Shown here piece by piece: positions 1-11,400 of a stretch of DNA of 64,000 nucleotides. Source of the stretch: Sisyra terminalis (taxonomy: Eukaryota > Arthropoda > Insecta > Neuroptera > Sisyridae); NCBI GenBank assembly GCA_958496175.1, contig OY292280.1:806001-870000 (forward strand), read 5' to 3'. The translations under genes were made by a program, and so were the position numbers. Numbering within the stretch: position 1 is the stretch's first letter; each line of letters begins with the position of its first letter. Below the pieces are notes generated by a model that did not search any database, had not been told where the DNA came from, and saw nothing but the letters and a program-made list of their open reading frames with translations.

Positions 1-189
1 TCATTTGTTTTTCACAAAAATCAAAAGTTCATACCTAACTTCTTTCCCAAAAATTTAATTATGCACTTGAATTCTAAACAAATTAAATCATTATACCCAA
101 TATCCACCCCGAAAAACAGCCATTTTCCAACTCCGTTCGAGTAACTCTAAATAGTTTTTCCCTCATCCACAAGATAGCTATGATTTAAT

Positions 190-1080
190 TTAAAAAAAAA
201 TCTTATTATTTTTTTAATGATTATTTTCCGTTGCTTTAAAACAACTAAGGTCTTTATCAACTCTAGAACTAATAAAAATCTGTAAACTGGGAAATATTGA
301 AAATTTGCCCGTTAACAGATGGGGCATGAAATTCTGAAATTTGTTCATATTCGGCATAATTATACTTCTAGTAAGTATGAATGTGTACACAAAATTTTTT
401 TTTCGAATGATCATTATTTGTCAAGTTATAAGCTTCTAAAGATTTGTCATTATTAAAAACCGGAAATAAACTTTTCAAATTAGAATTACCGATATAACAC
501 TAAAACACTGCATAAGTACTACTTTAATTTGAATAATAATTACCCCACAACATTGTTAGAGCATTAAATACGCTTAAGTAGGATAGTAAATATAAATATT
601 GCAGCGTTTTTGGTGTTATATCACGTAAACCAGTTGACCTAAAGAAGCTAGGGTACGACACTTATGTACTTAAATTCATCTATCTCCTAAACTACTGCAG
701 GTCCTATTATGAAACTGTTGGTGTATTATAAATATACTTTAGGCTATATTTTGAAATAAAAAAAAACAAAAAACAAAATGGTCGAAGTTAGTAAAATTCT
801 AATTTGAAAAGTTTACTTTCGGTTTTGTATATTAAAAAAAATATCTAGTTTTATTTTGTATTTAGAAAGAGCAGTATATGTTCTATTTAAATCGCCATGT
901 TTAATATTTTTTAAAAAAAAATTTAATTCGATTTTTTTTTCAAAAAATACGAATTTCAATAATGGCAAATCTTTCGAAGCTTATAACTTGACAATTAATG
1001 ATCATTCGAAAAAAATATTTTGTGTACACATTCATACTTACTAGAAGTATAATTAGGCCGAATATGAACAAATTTCAGAA
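190..1080. repeat. Large imperfect inverted repeat (foldback element)
   Basis: The stretch at about 336-487 reappears in reverse complement at about 796-1078. Both arms share a block around TGTGTACACA, a block around AAGCTTATAACTTGACAA and a block around TTCGGCATAATTATAC in matching order. The right arm carries an extra A/T-rich insert of roughly 130 bases, and the unpaired centre (about 490-790) has no reading frame. The outer left part (about 225-290) matches a repeat seen three more times in the window. I read it as a degraded foldback transposon; no transposase is visible. Confidence 0.6.
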
Positions 1081-1897
1081 CATCACTGTTTTTTTTTTTT
1101 TGTTGTCCACTTCATATCCATATTAATACACAATATTGATATCGCTAAAAGGGACATAAGATACTAATTTAATATATTAATTGAAAACTTGTAACTTTCT
1201 GGGTAATATTCACAGCCCATCACTGACAAATGGCAAAAATTGGAAAAAACTGTGAAATGTCCCATATATTTGCCAATAAAAAATAAAATATGTTTCATTT
1301 TTATATTTTTATACATTACTGAACTTGAGATGACTGTTTTTAAGATGACCTACTAATATATAAAATACACTTTTAATTTTTCTTTCTATTTTGAATATTA
1401 TGTTCATTTTAAGATGTCCGTACTTTCATTTACAATAAGGTGTTCATTTTTAGAACTAACTAGACCTAATTAAAAACAATGCTATGACAAAACAGAACAC
1501 ACCAGAAAAAAAGTGCTATTTTTTTTCTTTAACTGGTGAAAAAATCCAGCAAGTATTTTTAAAGGACATTTAGTAGGAATCTTTTCTAAAAGATGTATCT
1601 GTGATTTGGAAAAAAAGTAGATATGAAAAGGGAAAATAGAGTTGAAAAGATTTTGTAATGACTTGAGGGATATAAAATGATTATTTTTGTTAATTAAAAA
1701 AAATTGATAACGATCAGTTATGAAGTTATGCATTTGAAAAGAAAAAAAAATATGAGAAAATGAGCAGGAAGGTCTTATTTTGCACGCTTTCTGATTATTC
1801 AGAACGATTCACTTGAACGTCATTGATTTTTGCTGTGATCCAATTGAACGGTGCTATGTTTGGTTTCAGTTGTAATTAAGAGGCTCCCATTGTCACG
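1081..1897 (+). other. AT-rich intergenic stretch and 5' leader of the PDZ gene
   Basis: No gene is visible here. A splice acceptor (pyrimidine run then CAG ending at 1869) lies 28 bases before the first ATG of the PDZ gene, so the coding start may sit on a second exon behind an untranslated first exon. I could not identify that exon or a promoter. Confidence 0.4.
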
Positions 1898-4337
1898 ATG
1901 CGGTTGTTCAAGAGAAATTTATCCGATTCTAGTCCAAGATTAGTTAGTTTATCGCCAATTATCGATATTGTCAATGAACGCGATATTGATGTACGGTCTG
2001 AACTTGGCTCTAGACTGAACTTCGAGTCTGAATCAACTGACGTGAATGTGGCGTCTGTTAATACTCCGAAGAGCTATAAAAACGGTAATTTGTAAAATGA
2101 ATTTTTGTTTTTTTGGGTGTGAATTTTTGCTTTTTAGGGTTGTCTACGTGGAGTAAAAAAGTTGGTCAGAAATGGGAGCAGTTGAAACGAAGCGATTCAA
2201 GCGAATTTCTTTTAAAGACTGGAAGCAAATCTCGACAGTGGTCACCGAATAATTCAACGGCAAGCAATGCAGCGGCCAGTTCCGATGCCGAGTCGAATTC
2301 GACTCGAAAGCGGATATCCCGTGTTGAGTCCCTTCGCAACTTATTCCTTCGCCAGGAAAAGTCATCCCACAATCCCGAATCGAAATACAAAAACGACAAA
2401 AACCATGAAACCGGCTCGGAAAAGGGTAAATCTAGTCCATTCCCACTACGACGACACCAAACCAACCGGAAAATCAACGAGAATTTAACTCTTTCCGAAA
2501 AACAACTGCTCGAATACCTCCTCCTCTGTAAACCATCTGATCGAATCACAATTGTCAAGGAACTGATTGAAACAATTTCGACTGAAAGTTCCAAAGAGAA
2601 AAATATCATCATTTCTCCAATTCGAAATTCGTACAAAAAAAACTTCATGTCAGTGAAAAAATTTTTCAAGAGAAGTCTCTCAGAAGGCAGTATTACAAAT
2701 AATACGATTTCAAACCTACTGGAAAGCCAAAACATGTCCCCGTCAGTCGATGAACTTTGTTCAGTTTTAAACCGAATTCTGATCGACTCCACATCCCAGT
2801 CGGATCTAAACTTCTGCCAAAGTTCTGAAACGCTCGAAATGAAATTCGACCGAGATAGTCTATCCAGTATGCGTCGATCGAACAGCTCAGGAAGTTTCAC
2901 CAGTTACATCTGCGAGTCTGGACAAAGTATTTGTCAAACAAACGAACCAATTCCAGAAACGATTGGTCCGGAAGATGACACAGATAGTGCAGACGAAACA
3001 ATGTTCGAAAAGCCCTCTAAATCGTACCTGCAACCAACTCGCAGTGTTAAACGGCTGCGCCGTTCCAGTGGTTCTGGGAGTTCTATCCACAAACGACAAA
3101 TCGTCAAGTGCAACTACCGAACTGAAGGTTCCAACTCCGAATCAACGTGTTACATCGACAAAGAATTCAAATCCATTCGACTCAATCCCTCGGAACTGCG
3201 ACAAATCTCCTTATCGAGCGAAAAATCTGAACATAACTCATCCGTATCAATTTTCATCTCAAATATATCTTCAGAACTAGAAATAGCCAAGTATTTTCAA
3301 CTGAATTCAGTAGCAAGAGTCTGTTGTCTATTCCCTGTTTTGTTTTAGATATGGAAAAATTCAAATCGGTGATGCGATCATTAAAATAAACGGGAAACGT
3401 CTACGAGGAATGAAATTGGAGGAAGTCGAAAACGAAATTTACAACTCAAATGTACCACTCGAACTTATCATTTCACGGTATCCGAAAAAGGTGCAATCTC
3501 CGAAAAAAAATCTTTCACCAAAGTCTAAAGCAGTACAACCAGATACTGCAAATGTTGCTCCTACCGGAATGAAGAAGTTTTTAACTCCAAGGCGACATAG
3601 TGTCGTTACTGAAACGACTGTGAAATCAATACGGTAACTATCTGAACATGCCGAAATTTACTAACGGTTTTCCAGATATACCACCAAAACAAACATTTTA
3701 ATGTACCATATTTGTTGTTTTGTTTTATTAACTCATAGATTTTCAGGAACTGTATTTAATGTATTTAATATTTAATGGTACACGTTTTCTGACTTCACTT
3801 TTGATATTTTATGTAGACTCCCCTTTTATTATATCTTTGGTATATACAGTTATTCTTTTTTTAAATGAACACTTTTTATTTGAAATTTAGGTCCCGTTCG
3901 AGTTTGCGTAGACCAAAATCACTGTGTTCCGAGATTCGAGTGACTTATTTCAAGGGACCCGGACGCAAATCTCTCGGATTTTCGGTGGTTGGAGGAAGTG
4001 ATTCTCCTCGCGGGAATATTGGAATTTACGTGAAAACTGTTTTTGCCCGCGGTCAGGCTGCGGATGAGGGCACCTTGCAAGCTGGTAAGTGACCCAAAGT
4101 ACCCTAAGGCTAATTTTGATATGTTTTCTGGCCAAAACAGCCATTCCCTTTAATCTCCTTATTAGTAGATATCTCCTTGTTATTGACATTTTTTTTTTCG
4201 CAGGGGATGAAATTATCTCTGTCAATGGGGTGTCGTTACAAGGGTTGACACACAGTGAGGCGATAAATGTGTTCAAAAATATCAAATATGGCGAAGTTAA
4301 TATTGAAATATTACGTAGAGATTCGGTGCGCCATTGA
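1898..4337 (+). CDS. Two-PDZ-domain scaffold protein, big bang-like
   Basis: Five exons fit in phase: 1898-2084, 2138-3290, 3349-3633, 3891-4084 and 4204-4337 (650 residues). The first roughly 370 residues are Ser/Thr-, Arg- and Lys-rich and look disordered. A first PDZ domain spans the exon 2/3 junction, with a [15 protein letters not shown] strand and then [18 protein letters not shown] second, better conserved PDZ ends the protein: SLGFSVVGG is the carboxylate-binding loop, followed by [14 protein letters not shown] and [12 protein letters not shown] domains bind C-terminal peptides of membrane proteins, so this is probably a cortical or junctional scaffold. The closest family I can suggest is insect Big bang, from the style of the last PDZ. 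Start: first ATG of an open exon with no upstream in-frame alternative. AATAAA occurs near 4642. Confidence 0.8.
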
Positions 4338-5224
4338 TGTAAAACATGGAAAAAGTAACAAACGAGAGATATAGTCCTTCGCAGAAATTGCTGCGCAAGT
4401 GCAGACGATGTTGCGCGTACGCAACTAATTAACCCTACCTAATTCATTTATTCAAACATGCTAATGTGATAATTTTGGATTTTTTATTTTTTTTTTATCA
4501 GACGAATTATACTATTTAATTTAATTGTTTAAAATTATACACGAGAAATTATCTAAGAAAAATGGCTGTGTTTAAGTTTCATTTATATATTATTATATTG
4601 ATAGCTCTGTAACTGTGCAATAATTATTTTTGTATTGTAAAAATAAAAGTAAATAACCAATTAACCAAATTATTTATAGTTTTTCCTACATAGGTTTACT
4701 TATTTTATTATTCTGTAACATTGCTGTAAACGAAAATAATAAGAACAACAAAACTTCTTAAAAAAACAATTTTCTCACACCCAATTTCTTTTACAAGTTT
4801 ACAAAATACTTTATGATACCCTCGACTTCACTTGCGTGACATATATTTACAACAGCACAGGTGTTTCCGGTATTTCTTACCAATTTTCATGTTCATCTAT
4901 ACTCGGTGGTATTCCATTTGTAACATATGAAATAACACCATGAGGAATTAAACCGACTGATTCTCAATTACTTGATTACTCGATTATTTAAAAAAGGCAT
5001 ATTAAATAGTTTATGGGAATTGGTATACCTATTGAAAATTCATTGGATACTTGCTAGAATCGTCGATATTAGGAAAAAAAATTTTTGTGGGACAATCAAA
5101 AGGCATAATAAATTAGAAGAACGTTTGCTTACATTTTATTGACTATAAGATTAAAGTTTGACAATTTTTATCGGTACAGAACACAGAGCTATAAACGAAA
5201 ATGACAACAATGTTGTTAATAGAT
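4338..5224. other. Convergent 3' region between PDZ gene and neuropeptide gene
   Basis: AT-rich with no open frame of note. It holds the poly(A) signal of the PDZ gene near 4642 on the plus strand, and a TTTATT at 5135-5140 that reads AATAAA on the minus strand, about 85 bases past the neuropeptide stop codon. Confidence 0.55.
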
Positions 5225-6367
5225 TTACAGGGATTTCTTATTGGCTGCTTGTTGGATGTGGAGAGGATTATCCTTGCAGTTGTCCCTTGGAACAACAATC
5301 CAGAAAGGTTCAGCATTGAAGTCGATGTTTGGTTTTTCCAAGGATCTTCCTCGATTTGCCCAGAATACATGCGAATTGGTTTGAGTTTTGGTTTCATGGA
5401 TTTGATTGTTTTTCTTCATTAGTTTTCCAACGAGGACCAATTTCAGATCGTTAACCTTCTGTTCTGTGTTGAGAGGAGTAAAGCGAAAATTGGATTCACC
5501 TGAATCGTCGAATGGATGAATTTCAAACACTGAATCATCTGAGTCGAAACTTCCCATTTTGTTAAAATCAAAAGTGTAGTAAAGTTTGTAATTACTGAGA
5601 TCCAGGGATTTTCGTCTGCCGCGAACTCCATGAAAATAATCCGGTTCCTGATCAGTTCGGTCGGTTCTCTGTAGTTCGTTTTCATGAACACTGCGCTTTC
5701 GCCTTCTTTTTTCGTTTTTGTCTGCATCCGGTTTCTTGCCTCGACTGCCAGTGAACTCCTCGAACATTTCCGAAAATCGTTTGGTGTTGTCACCGATTTC
5801 TTCTGGGACTTTCGGGTCGTGAATGGAATAGTGTCTGCGATTGCGTAGTTCCGTATTAAATGGGAGCATTTTCTTTTTACCACGAGCTCCTAGAAACTCA
5901 TCAGGCGTTCTCCGACCACGGGTTCCTGCAAACTCATTGGGAACACGGCGCCCACGGGCGCCCAAGAACTCGTCAAAAGTTCTGCGTCCACGAGCACCGA
6001 GGAACTCATCGGGTAATCTTCGGCCGCGTGCTCCAAGAAATTCGTCTGAACGACGATTGCGGTAGAAATCACTGTCGAATTCTGGTTTTTTATACAAGTC
6101 GAAAAGGTCTTCCAAGTTGGATCTATGGTTCTTTTTGTATAGTTTATCCAAGTAATTGTACAGAAAGTCGTCCTCAACCATTTGAAGCCAGTTGGACAGA
6201 GGGTCCGAATCTGGGGAATGATTTTCGACGAAACGACGAGCGCGAATTGTTTGATTTAAATTGTTCCAGATCGACTTGGTTCCGAATTGGTCGATACTGA
6301 TCGCATTCGTCGTAAGTACAGGCGATACGAAAATTGTAAACAAAAACGCCACATTCCTGGCTAACAT
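5225..6367 (-). CDS. Tk: Tachykinin-related peptide precursor (FxGxR-amide peptides)
   Basis: A single open exon encodes 380 residues. The start is the Met at 6367, because it begins a signal peptide (MLARNVAFLFTIFVSP and onward); the frame stays open further upstream but that extension is basic and unlike a leader. Eight candidate peptides each end in Gly plus basic residues, the mark of C-terminal amidation: five tandem copies (four DEFLGARG and one NEFAGTRG), then EEFTGSRGKK, DYFHGVRGRR and finally HVFWANRGR. FxGxR-amide is the arthropod tachykinin-related signature, acting on tachykinin-type GPCRs. The last peptide lacks the Gly and looks like natalisin (FxxxR-amide). Long acidic spacers separate the later peptides. 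A possible 5' UTR intron lies at 6600-6665 (minus-strand GTGAGC donor, TTGCAG acceptor). Confidence 0.85.
   Translation of the reverse strand: MLARNVAFLFTIFVSPVLTTNAISIDQFGTKSIWNNLNQTIRARRFVENHSPDSDPLSNWLQMVEDDFLYNYLDKLYKKNHRSNLEDLFDLYKKPEFDSDFYRNRRSDEFLGARGRRLPDEFLGARGRRTFDEFLGARGRRVPNEFAGTRGRRTPDEFLGARGKKKMLPFNTELRNRRHYSIHDPKVPEEIGDNTKRFSEMFEEFTGSRGKKPDADKNEKRRRKRSVHENELQRTDRTDQEPDYFHGVRGRRKSLDLSNYKLYYTFDFNKMGSFDSDDSVFEIHPFDDSGESNFRFTPLNTEQKVNDLKLVLVGKLMKKNNQIHETKTQTNSHVFWANRGRSLEKPNIDFNAEPFWIVVPRDNCKDNPLHIQQAANKKSL
5878..6059 (-). repeat. 36-base tandem repeat encoding five neuropeptide copies
   Basis: Within the precursor, units of 12 residues (two variable positions, then DEFLGARGRR) follow head to tail. 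Four of the five units share the FLGAR core; one reads NEFAGTRGRR. The array probably grew by unequal exchange within the gene. Confidence 0.85.
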
Positions 6368-6995
6368 TGCTTTCAATTCAAGAGCAGCTAACTTAACTTT
6401 TCCTCGAGAATCTCGAAACTGAATGTGTTCGAATGGGAGGGTTCGTTTAAATACCTTCGGTCGCGATTTCCAAGTGACCACTGCGGCCGACGTCCACCTG
6501 CGCAATTTTCCTTTCCTAATCACATTTTCTATTCCCCAACTGCCTACAGATGGAAAATTTCATTACATTTCTCCGTCAGCTTTAGGGTGAATTAAACTGC
6601 AAGAAGGTATCAATGGTAAAGAAACAAACGAAATTAACGTAGACTTGACAAGACACACGGCTCACCTTCGTTCCGCAGTGTCACCTTTAATATTAGTACA
6701 GGGATTACGGGACGTTTCCTCCCCCAACTTCTGACACCCACATTTTCATCCTTGAAAAAAATATTTCTACTCCAATGAAAACTACATACCAGAAAACTTA
6801 TTCATTTTTTTCTCAAAAATAAGTCTTCAACAACCACCCCTAAAACATTCCCTTAATACTTATCATTTCAACTATCTATAAGAAGTTCTATCAAATCCTT
6901 AAATAATACCGAAATAATATTAAATTTTTAATTATCACACACGAACTATCCTACTAGAACTATTTACTCTATACTAATAATTTATAGTACCGGGT
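6368..6995 (-). promoter_or_regulatory. Upstream region of the neuropeptide gene
   Basis: No coding capacity. On the minus strand a donor-like GTGAGC at about 6665 and an acceptor-like TTGCAG ending at about 6599 suggest one short intron in the leader. No clear TATA box was found; the first exon probably begins somewhere above 6680. Confidence 0.35.
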
Positions 6996-7554
6996 CAGAG
7001 GCGTAGCGTGCCTTGGAGGAGCCCTGTATCAAAATTATTTGGGGGGGGGCCCTAATAGAGAGTAAAGATTTCTCACAAAAGAAACAAAAATGCTTAAATT
7101 AAATATTTATTGATTATAAGTTATCACTCCTTCCTAGAAATTCCCATAATATTACTGGAACCGTTCCCACAAATGATGGGAAACATTTCTAAAATTATAG
7201 GAACCATTCCTATAATGTTATAGGCTACATTCCCATCGTTATTGGAATTAATTCCTATAGTTTTGGGAAAACTTCTTATAATTATGGCAACTGTTCCCAT
7301 AATATATGGTCGTAAACAGTATAATGGCATGGGAAAAAAATTCTATAATATTATAGGAAAAGTTCCCATATATTTCTCTCCGTGTAGACACGTATGAACA
7401 GTTTTTTTTTAATATGTTTTTTCCCAGGAAGCACGAGATTAAGTGACATTGTTAATAACATTGTACTAAATTTTGCTTACACACGTTAGGGTCCCCTGTA
7501 GCCCGGGGGCCCCATATCATTGATACGGCTGATACAGCAGTAGCTACGCCCCTG
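6996..7554. mobile_element. Non-autonomous hAT element (MITE) with intact target duplication
   Basis: The left end starts CAGAGGCGTAGC and the right end, in reverse complement, starts CAGGGGCGTAGC, which is a typical hAT terminus (CAGRGGCGTAGC). It is flanked by a perfect 8-base direct repeat TACCGGGT at 6988-6995 and 7555-7562, the target duplication size of hAT transposases. The 559-base interior has no transposase. Its middle (about 7130-7375) is a run of degenerate TTCCCATAAT/ATTATAGGAA units in both orientations. Confidence 0.9.
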
Positions 7555-7562
7555 TACCGGGT

Positions 7563-7841
7563 AATTGTGGAAATTCTTGTTTTACAATGACACAAATTGT
7601 TTTCAAAAAGAAATATTTTTATTTTGCATAATATTTTCTTTTAAAATTTATTGCAATGTGAAGCATTCGAATACTTAGTTCATAATAATCGAAAAAATAT
7701 TTCTAAAAAAAATCTCTCAATTTTATTTACAGTTATTGTGTGATCATATAGTTTTAGCAATTATTAAAATATTTAAGACTTAAATATTGTTATGATAATA
7801 TTCATTAAGCTCAAACTATTTAATAATTAAATAATTAAAAT
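7563..7841. other. AT-rich spacer
   Basis: Only AT-rich sequence between the hAT element and the palindrome; no frame or motif stands out. Confidence 0.5.
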
Positions 7842-8170
7842 AATAAAACGACAATTTTCTTAGCAAATAATAATGAATCCTAGCAGATTAATAAAATATT
7901 CAGAGGACTAGGATCAAAAGTAATCGGTTAAAAATTTATTTATTACATGCGACGTTTCGGCTCCTTTATTGAGCCTTCCTCAGGCGTTCGTAAAAAATTA
8001 ACAAAGTTAAAACGATTTTTTACGAACGCCTGAGGAAGGCTCAATAAAGGAGCCAAAACGCCGCATGTAATAAATAAATTTTTAACCGATTACTTTTGAT
8101 CCTAGTCCTCTGAATATTTTATTAATCTGCTAGGATTCATTATTATTTGCTAAGAAAATTGTCGTTTATT
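7842..8170. repeat. Near-perfect palindrome with arms of about 150 bases
   Basis: The left arm (about 7846-7998) and the right arm (about 8014-8167) are reverse complements with only a few mismatches around a loop of some 15 bases. Each arm contains CCTGAGGAAGGCTC, AATAAAG and then GAGCC; this is followed by GAAACGTCGC in the left arm (minus strand) and AAAACGCCGC in the right arm. Similar text recurs near the ends of Penelope-like and related retroelements, so I suspect two head-to-head element ends; that origin is inference. Confidence 0.8.
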
Positions 8171-8485
8171 ACAATTTATAAAAAAATGGGTATTAAATCG
8201 TTATAGTTTGAAAAAACTGCACAATTTTCCGCGAGGCTCGTTGATAACATCGGAATCCCGTTTTCGACGTGAATGTGGCGAGAAAATATATCGATGGATC
8301 GTTAGCGCATGGTTGTCGCCGTTAGCTTCTAAAAATAGTCTTCCCGTATCCCAATAATAAAAACAAGGAAGAGTGGACCAAGTCCGGTCACAGTATTCAA
8401 ACGTGCTGGTACTCATATACTCCCATCAAAATTTCACGCGATTCCAAAGAAAAAAAAACATGATCTATAATTTCATCATTCCAAA
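8171..8485 (+). promoter_or_regulatory. Upstream region of the alpha-2/delta gene
   Basis: This stretch is somewhat richer in CpG (for example TTTCCGCGAGG and CGTTTTCGACG) than its surroundings and lies directly before the ATG, so it probably holds the promoter and leader. A 71-codon minus-strand frame at 8201-8416 was not accepted as a gene. No TATA box was recognised. Confidence 0.35.
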
Positions 8486-11400
8486 ATGATGAAAAACTCA
8501 TTTTCGATTATCCTCATTCTTTCGTGTTGTCTTCTACTAATCCATCACACGTCTGCATCCCTCGAGGGTGAAACGTAAGTAGCCAAATTGGGGAAAACTG
8601 ATTTAAAATCATACGTTTTCTTCCAGAGTTGGGGCATGGGCTGAGAATTTTGGCCGGGAACTTTGGGATTTGGGCCAATCAATCACCAAAGCATCCGAAA
8701 TCAAAGCAGTAAGTCCAAATCTACCAAAAGCTTCTAAGCTTCTAAGAATTTAAATCCGCAACTTCTTTTCTAGAAATACATTTCTTTAAATGCTCAAGTC
8801 GAAAAGAAAAACGTTAAGCAACTCCTGAAACACGTTGTGGAAAATGTTAGCCGAATGCTTAGTCGCAAAATGGATGCTATAAAAGTAATTCAAATTAGTT
8901 CTGTCTAATAAGTCCTATCAAAACTCGTACAGCTTAAAAAAAATACGATACTTTAAGAAAAATCGGTGTAGAAATGTTAGATTTTGGAGTCCATTTTTAT
9001 TCAAGGATAATCTCATCTGATGGAATTTTATAGACTCTAATATCTATGTATATATCAAATGAATTTTAACATACCCTCCCCCCCTAAATATATTTGGGTA
9101 GTTTATCTCGAGCACAGAACACTGTTCATGAGAACAATGTATTCTAAATTCTTAACATTTTGTATTCCTGGTATAATTATCGGGATGCTGAGTTGTAGCG
9201 TATAATCAAGGGTAGTTATGTACCCTAACAATCTTATGTTGAAAGCATTAGAGTGGATATTTAAAAATTATTTTTACTGAATCTCAAATATTCTGTTAAG
9301 TTTCAATGTCATACAAACTAATTTCCCTAAAGTTTCAAAAAAATAATGCCGTAAGTTATAACAGTTTAGGTCGAAGCTGGAGCCGAAACAGGCACCACAT
9401 TACATACAATCTTATTAACATTTTCCAGATTTTTTTAAAGTGTACAAGTTTCGGGTGAACTAGTACCAAAGCAAAAAAGTAATCTTCTATGGTTTTAGTG
9501 TATCTTAAACGCTTCAGAAGAAGCGGCTGAACGATACGAGTATAATCCAGATGATTCCAACTTTACTTACTACAGTTCCAAATATTCACCAGTTAAAGAT
9601 GGAATTGTACCAGAACTTCCAGAATCTCTTCAAAACAACTCATACATGTACCGGGAAATGAGTTTTAATCCTGACACAAACTTTTACAATATCCCAATCA
9701 ATACAAGTCACAGTGCTGTTCATGTTCCAACCAACGTCTACGATAAACGTAAGTGCTTTTGTATTTTTGCTGATGGTATTTTTAATTTCCTATTCCTGTT
9801 TTTAATAGATCCAGAGTTCCAATCCATATTCATTTTTCTTGGTTCCTTCTTCAATATCCAATATGATCTCTTTTCCTCTGAAAACGTGACCTATCCTTTG
9901 TCCATTGGTTATAGACTCTATTTCGGTAAATTTCAGGACCCGATGTTCAAGAGGCGATTGAATGGTCAGAGGTTCTAGACAGTACTTTTGTTCAGAATTA
10001 TGCATCAGATCCGGCGTTATCTTGGCAATATTTTGGTAGTATGAAAGGTATACTGAGACACTACCCAGCAATGCAATGGAACCAAGAAGATGTTGACTTG
10101 TTCGATTGTCGCAAACGTTCGTGGTTTATCGAAGCAGCCACGTGTTCAAAGGATGTGATTATTCTACTGGATAATTCCGGATCGATGACAGGATATCGAA
10201 ATTGGATCGCCCGCTTAACAGTAGCAGGCATTTTAGACACTTTTTCCAACAATGACTTTGTTAACATTTTTATTTTTAATGATACCACTGTTGAAATAGT
10301 GCCATGTTTCAAAGACATGTTGATTCAAGCGACTTTTGAAAACATACAAATTTTCAAAGATTCCATGACATATATAACTCCAGAAGGAAACGCCAACTTA
10401 ACTAATGCATTTGTCAAGGCATTTACTCTTCTTGAAGAGGTGGAATTTGATAGTTTTAGGGAAAACTGTATCAATTTTGTTTATTTTTAGTATCGGGAAA
10501 CTCGAGGATGTAATGAATCGATTCGGGAATGCAATCAGGCTATTATGTTGGTAACTGACGGCATTCCTGGAAATTTGACGGAGGTATATGAAACATATAA
10601 TCATTTCGACAATGACTCATACATTCCAGTTCGAATTTTTACGTATTTGATTGGTCGAGAAGTTACCAAAGTACGTGAGATTCAGTGGATGGCATGTCTG
10701 AACCGGGGGTACTATGTCCACATTCATGAGCTGGAAGAAGTGGCTGAACAGGTTTTGAAGTACATTCCCGTGATTGCACGTCCTTTAGTACTTCAAGGTG
10801 TTGAACATCCTGTCACATGGACCCACGCTTATGTCGACATAACAGTAACAAAAGAATATTCTATCTACTTGTATACCATTTAAAACTTTTCTGTTTTTAG
10901 AGTGAAGAAGATAATATTTTAGGAAACTATCGGTTACTAACTTCTGTAGCAGTTCCAGCTTTTGATCGCAAAGTAAATAGAAACAACGAATCGCGAACTG
11001 CTAATTTGCTAGGAATCGCAGGAACGGATATCCCGTTAGAGGATATCGACAAACTAACCTTACCTTATAAGGTAAATGCCAAAAATGTAACAATAAAATG
11101 TACTGATTATCCTTTTTTTTAGTTGGGAGTCAATGCTTATGCCTTCGTAGTTAGTAATAATGGTTACTTACTGATGCATCCAGATTTAAGGCCTTTGGTA
11201 AGTACTCTTTCAAAACCTCAGAATAAGTTCTGATTTAGCAAATGGTTCCTTAGTTTCAAGGAGTTTTAAGAGAGAACTACAACAGTGTAGATCTAACAGA
11301 AGTGGAGCAAATTGACGATGATTTGGGACCGCGAGTGTTGGGATCCACTATAAAACAGTTGCGGGAAGCCCTCGTCAATCATACTACTGGATCAATGCTG

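Noticed and set aside
2166..2900. 244-codon minus-strand frame opposite the PDZ gene
   Set aside because: It is the mirror of the Ser/Arg-rich second exon, which has a consistent splice pattern and PDZ domains; the antisense translation resembles nothing.
5860..6300. 146-codon plus-strand frame opposite the neuropeptide gene
   Set aside because: Shadow of the tandem peptide repeats; no start context or family likeness.
8201..8416. 71-codon minus-strand frame upstream of the calcium channel gene
   Set aside because: No recognisable family, no splice partners and no promoter; more likely the calcium channel gene's upstream region.
9802..9978. Alternative acceptor (TAATAG ending 9808) giving HPEFQSIF in the alpha-2/delta gene
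   Set aside because: It reads into a stop at 9978 and breaks the conserved [13 protein letters not shown] block; the acceptor at 9936 restores it in phase.
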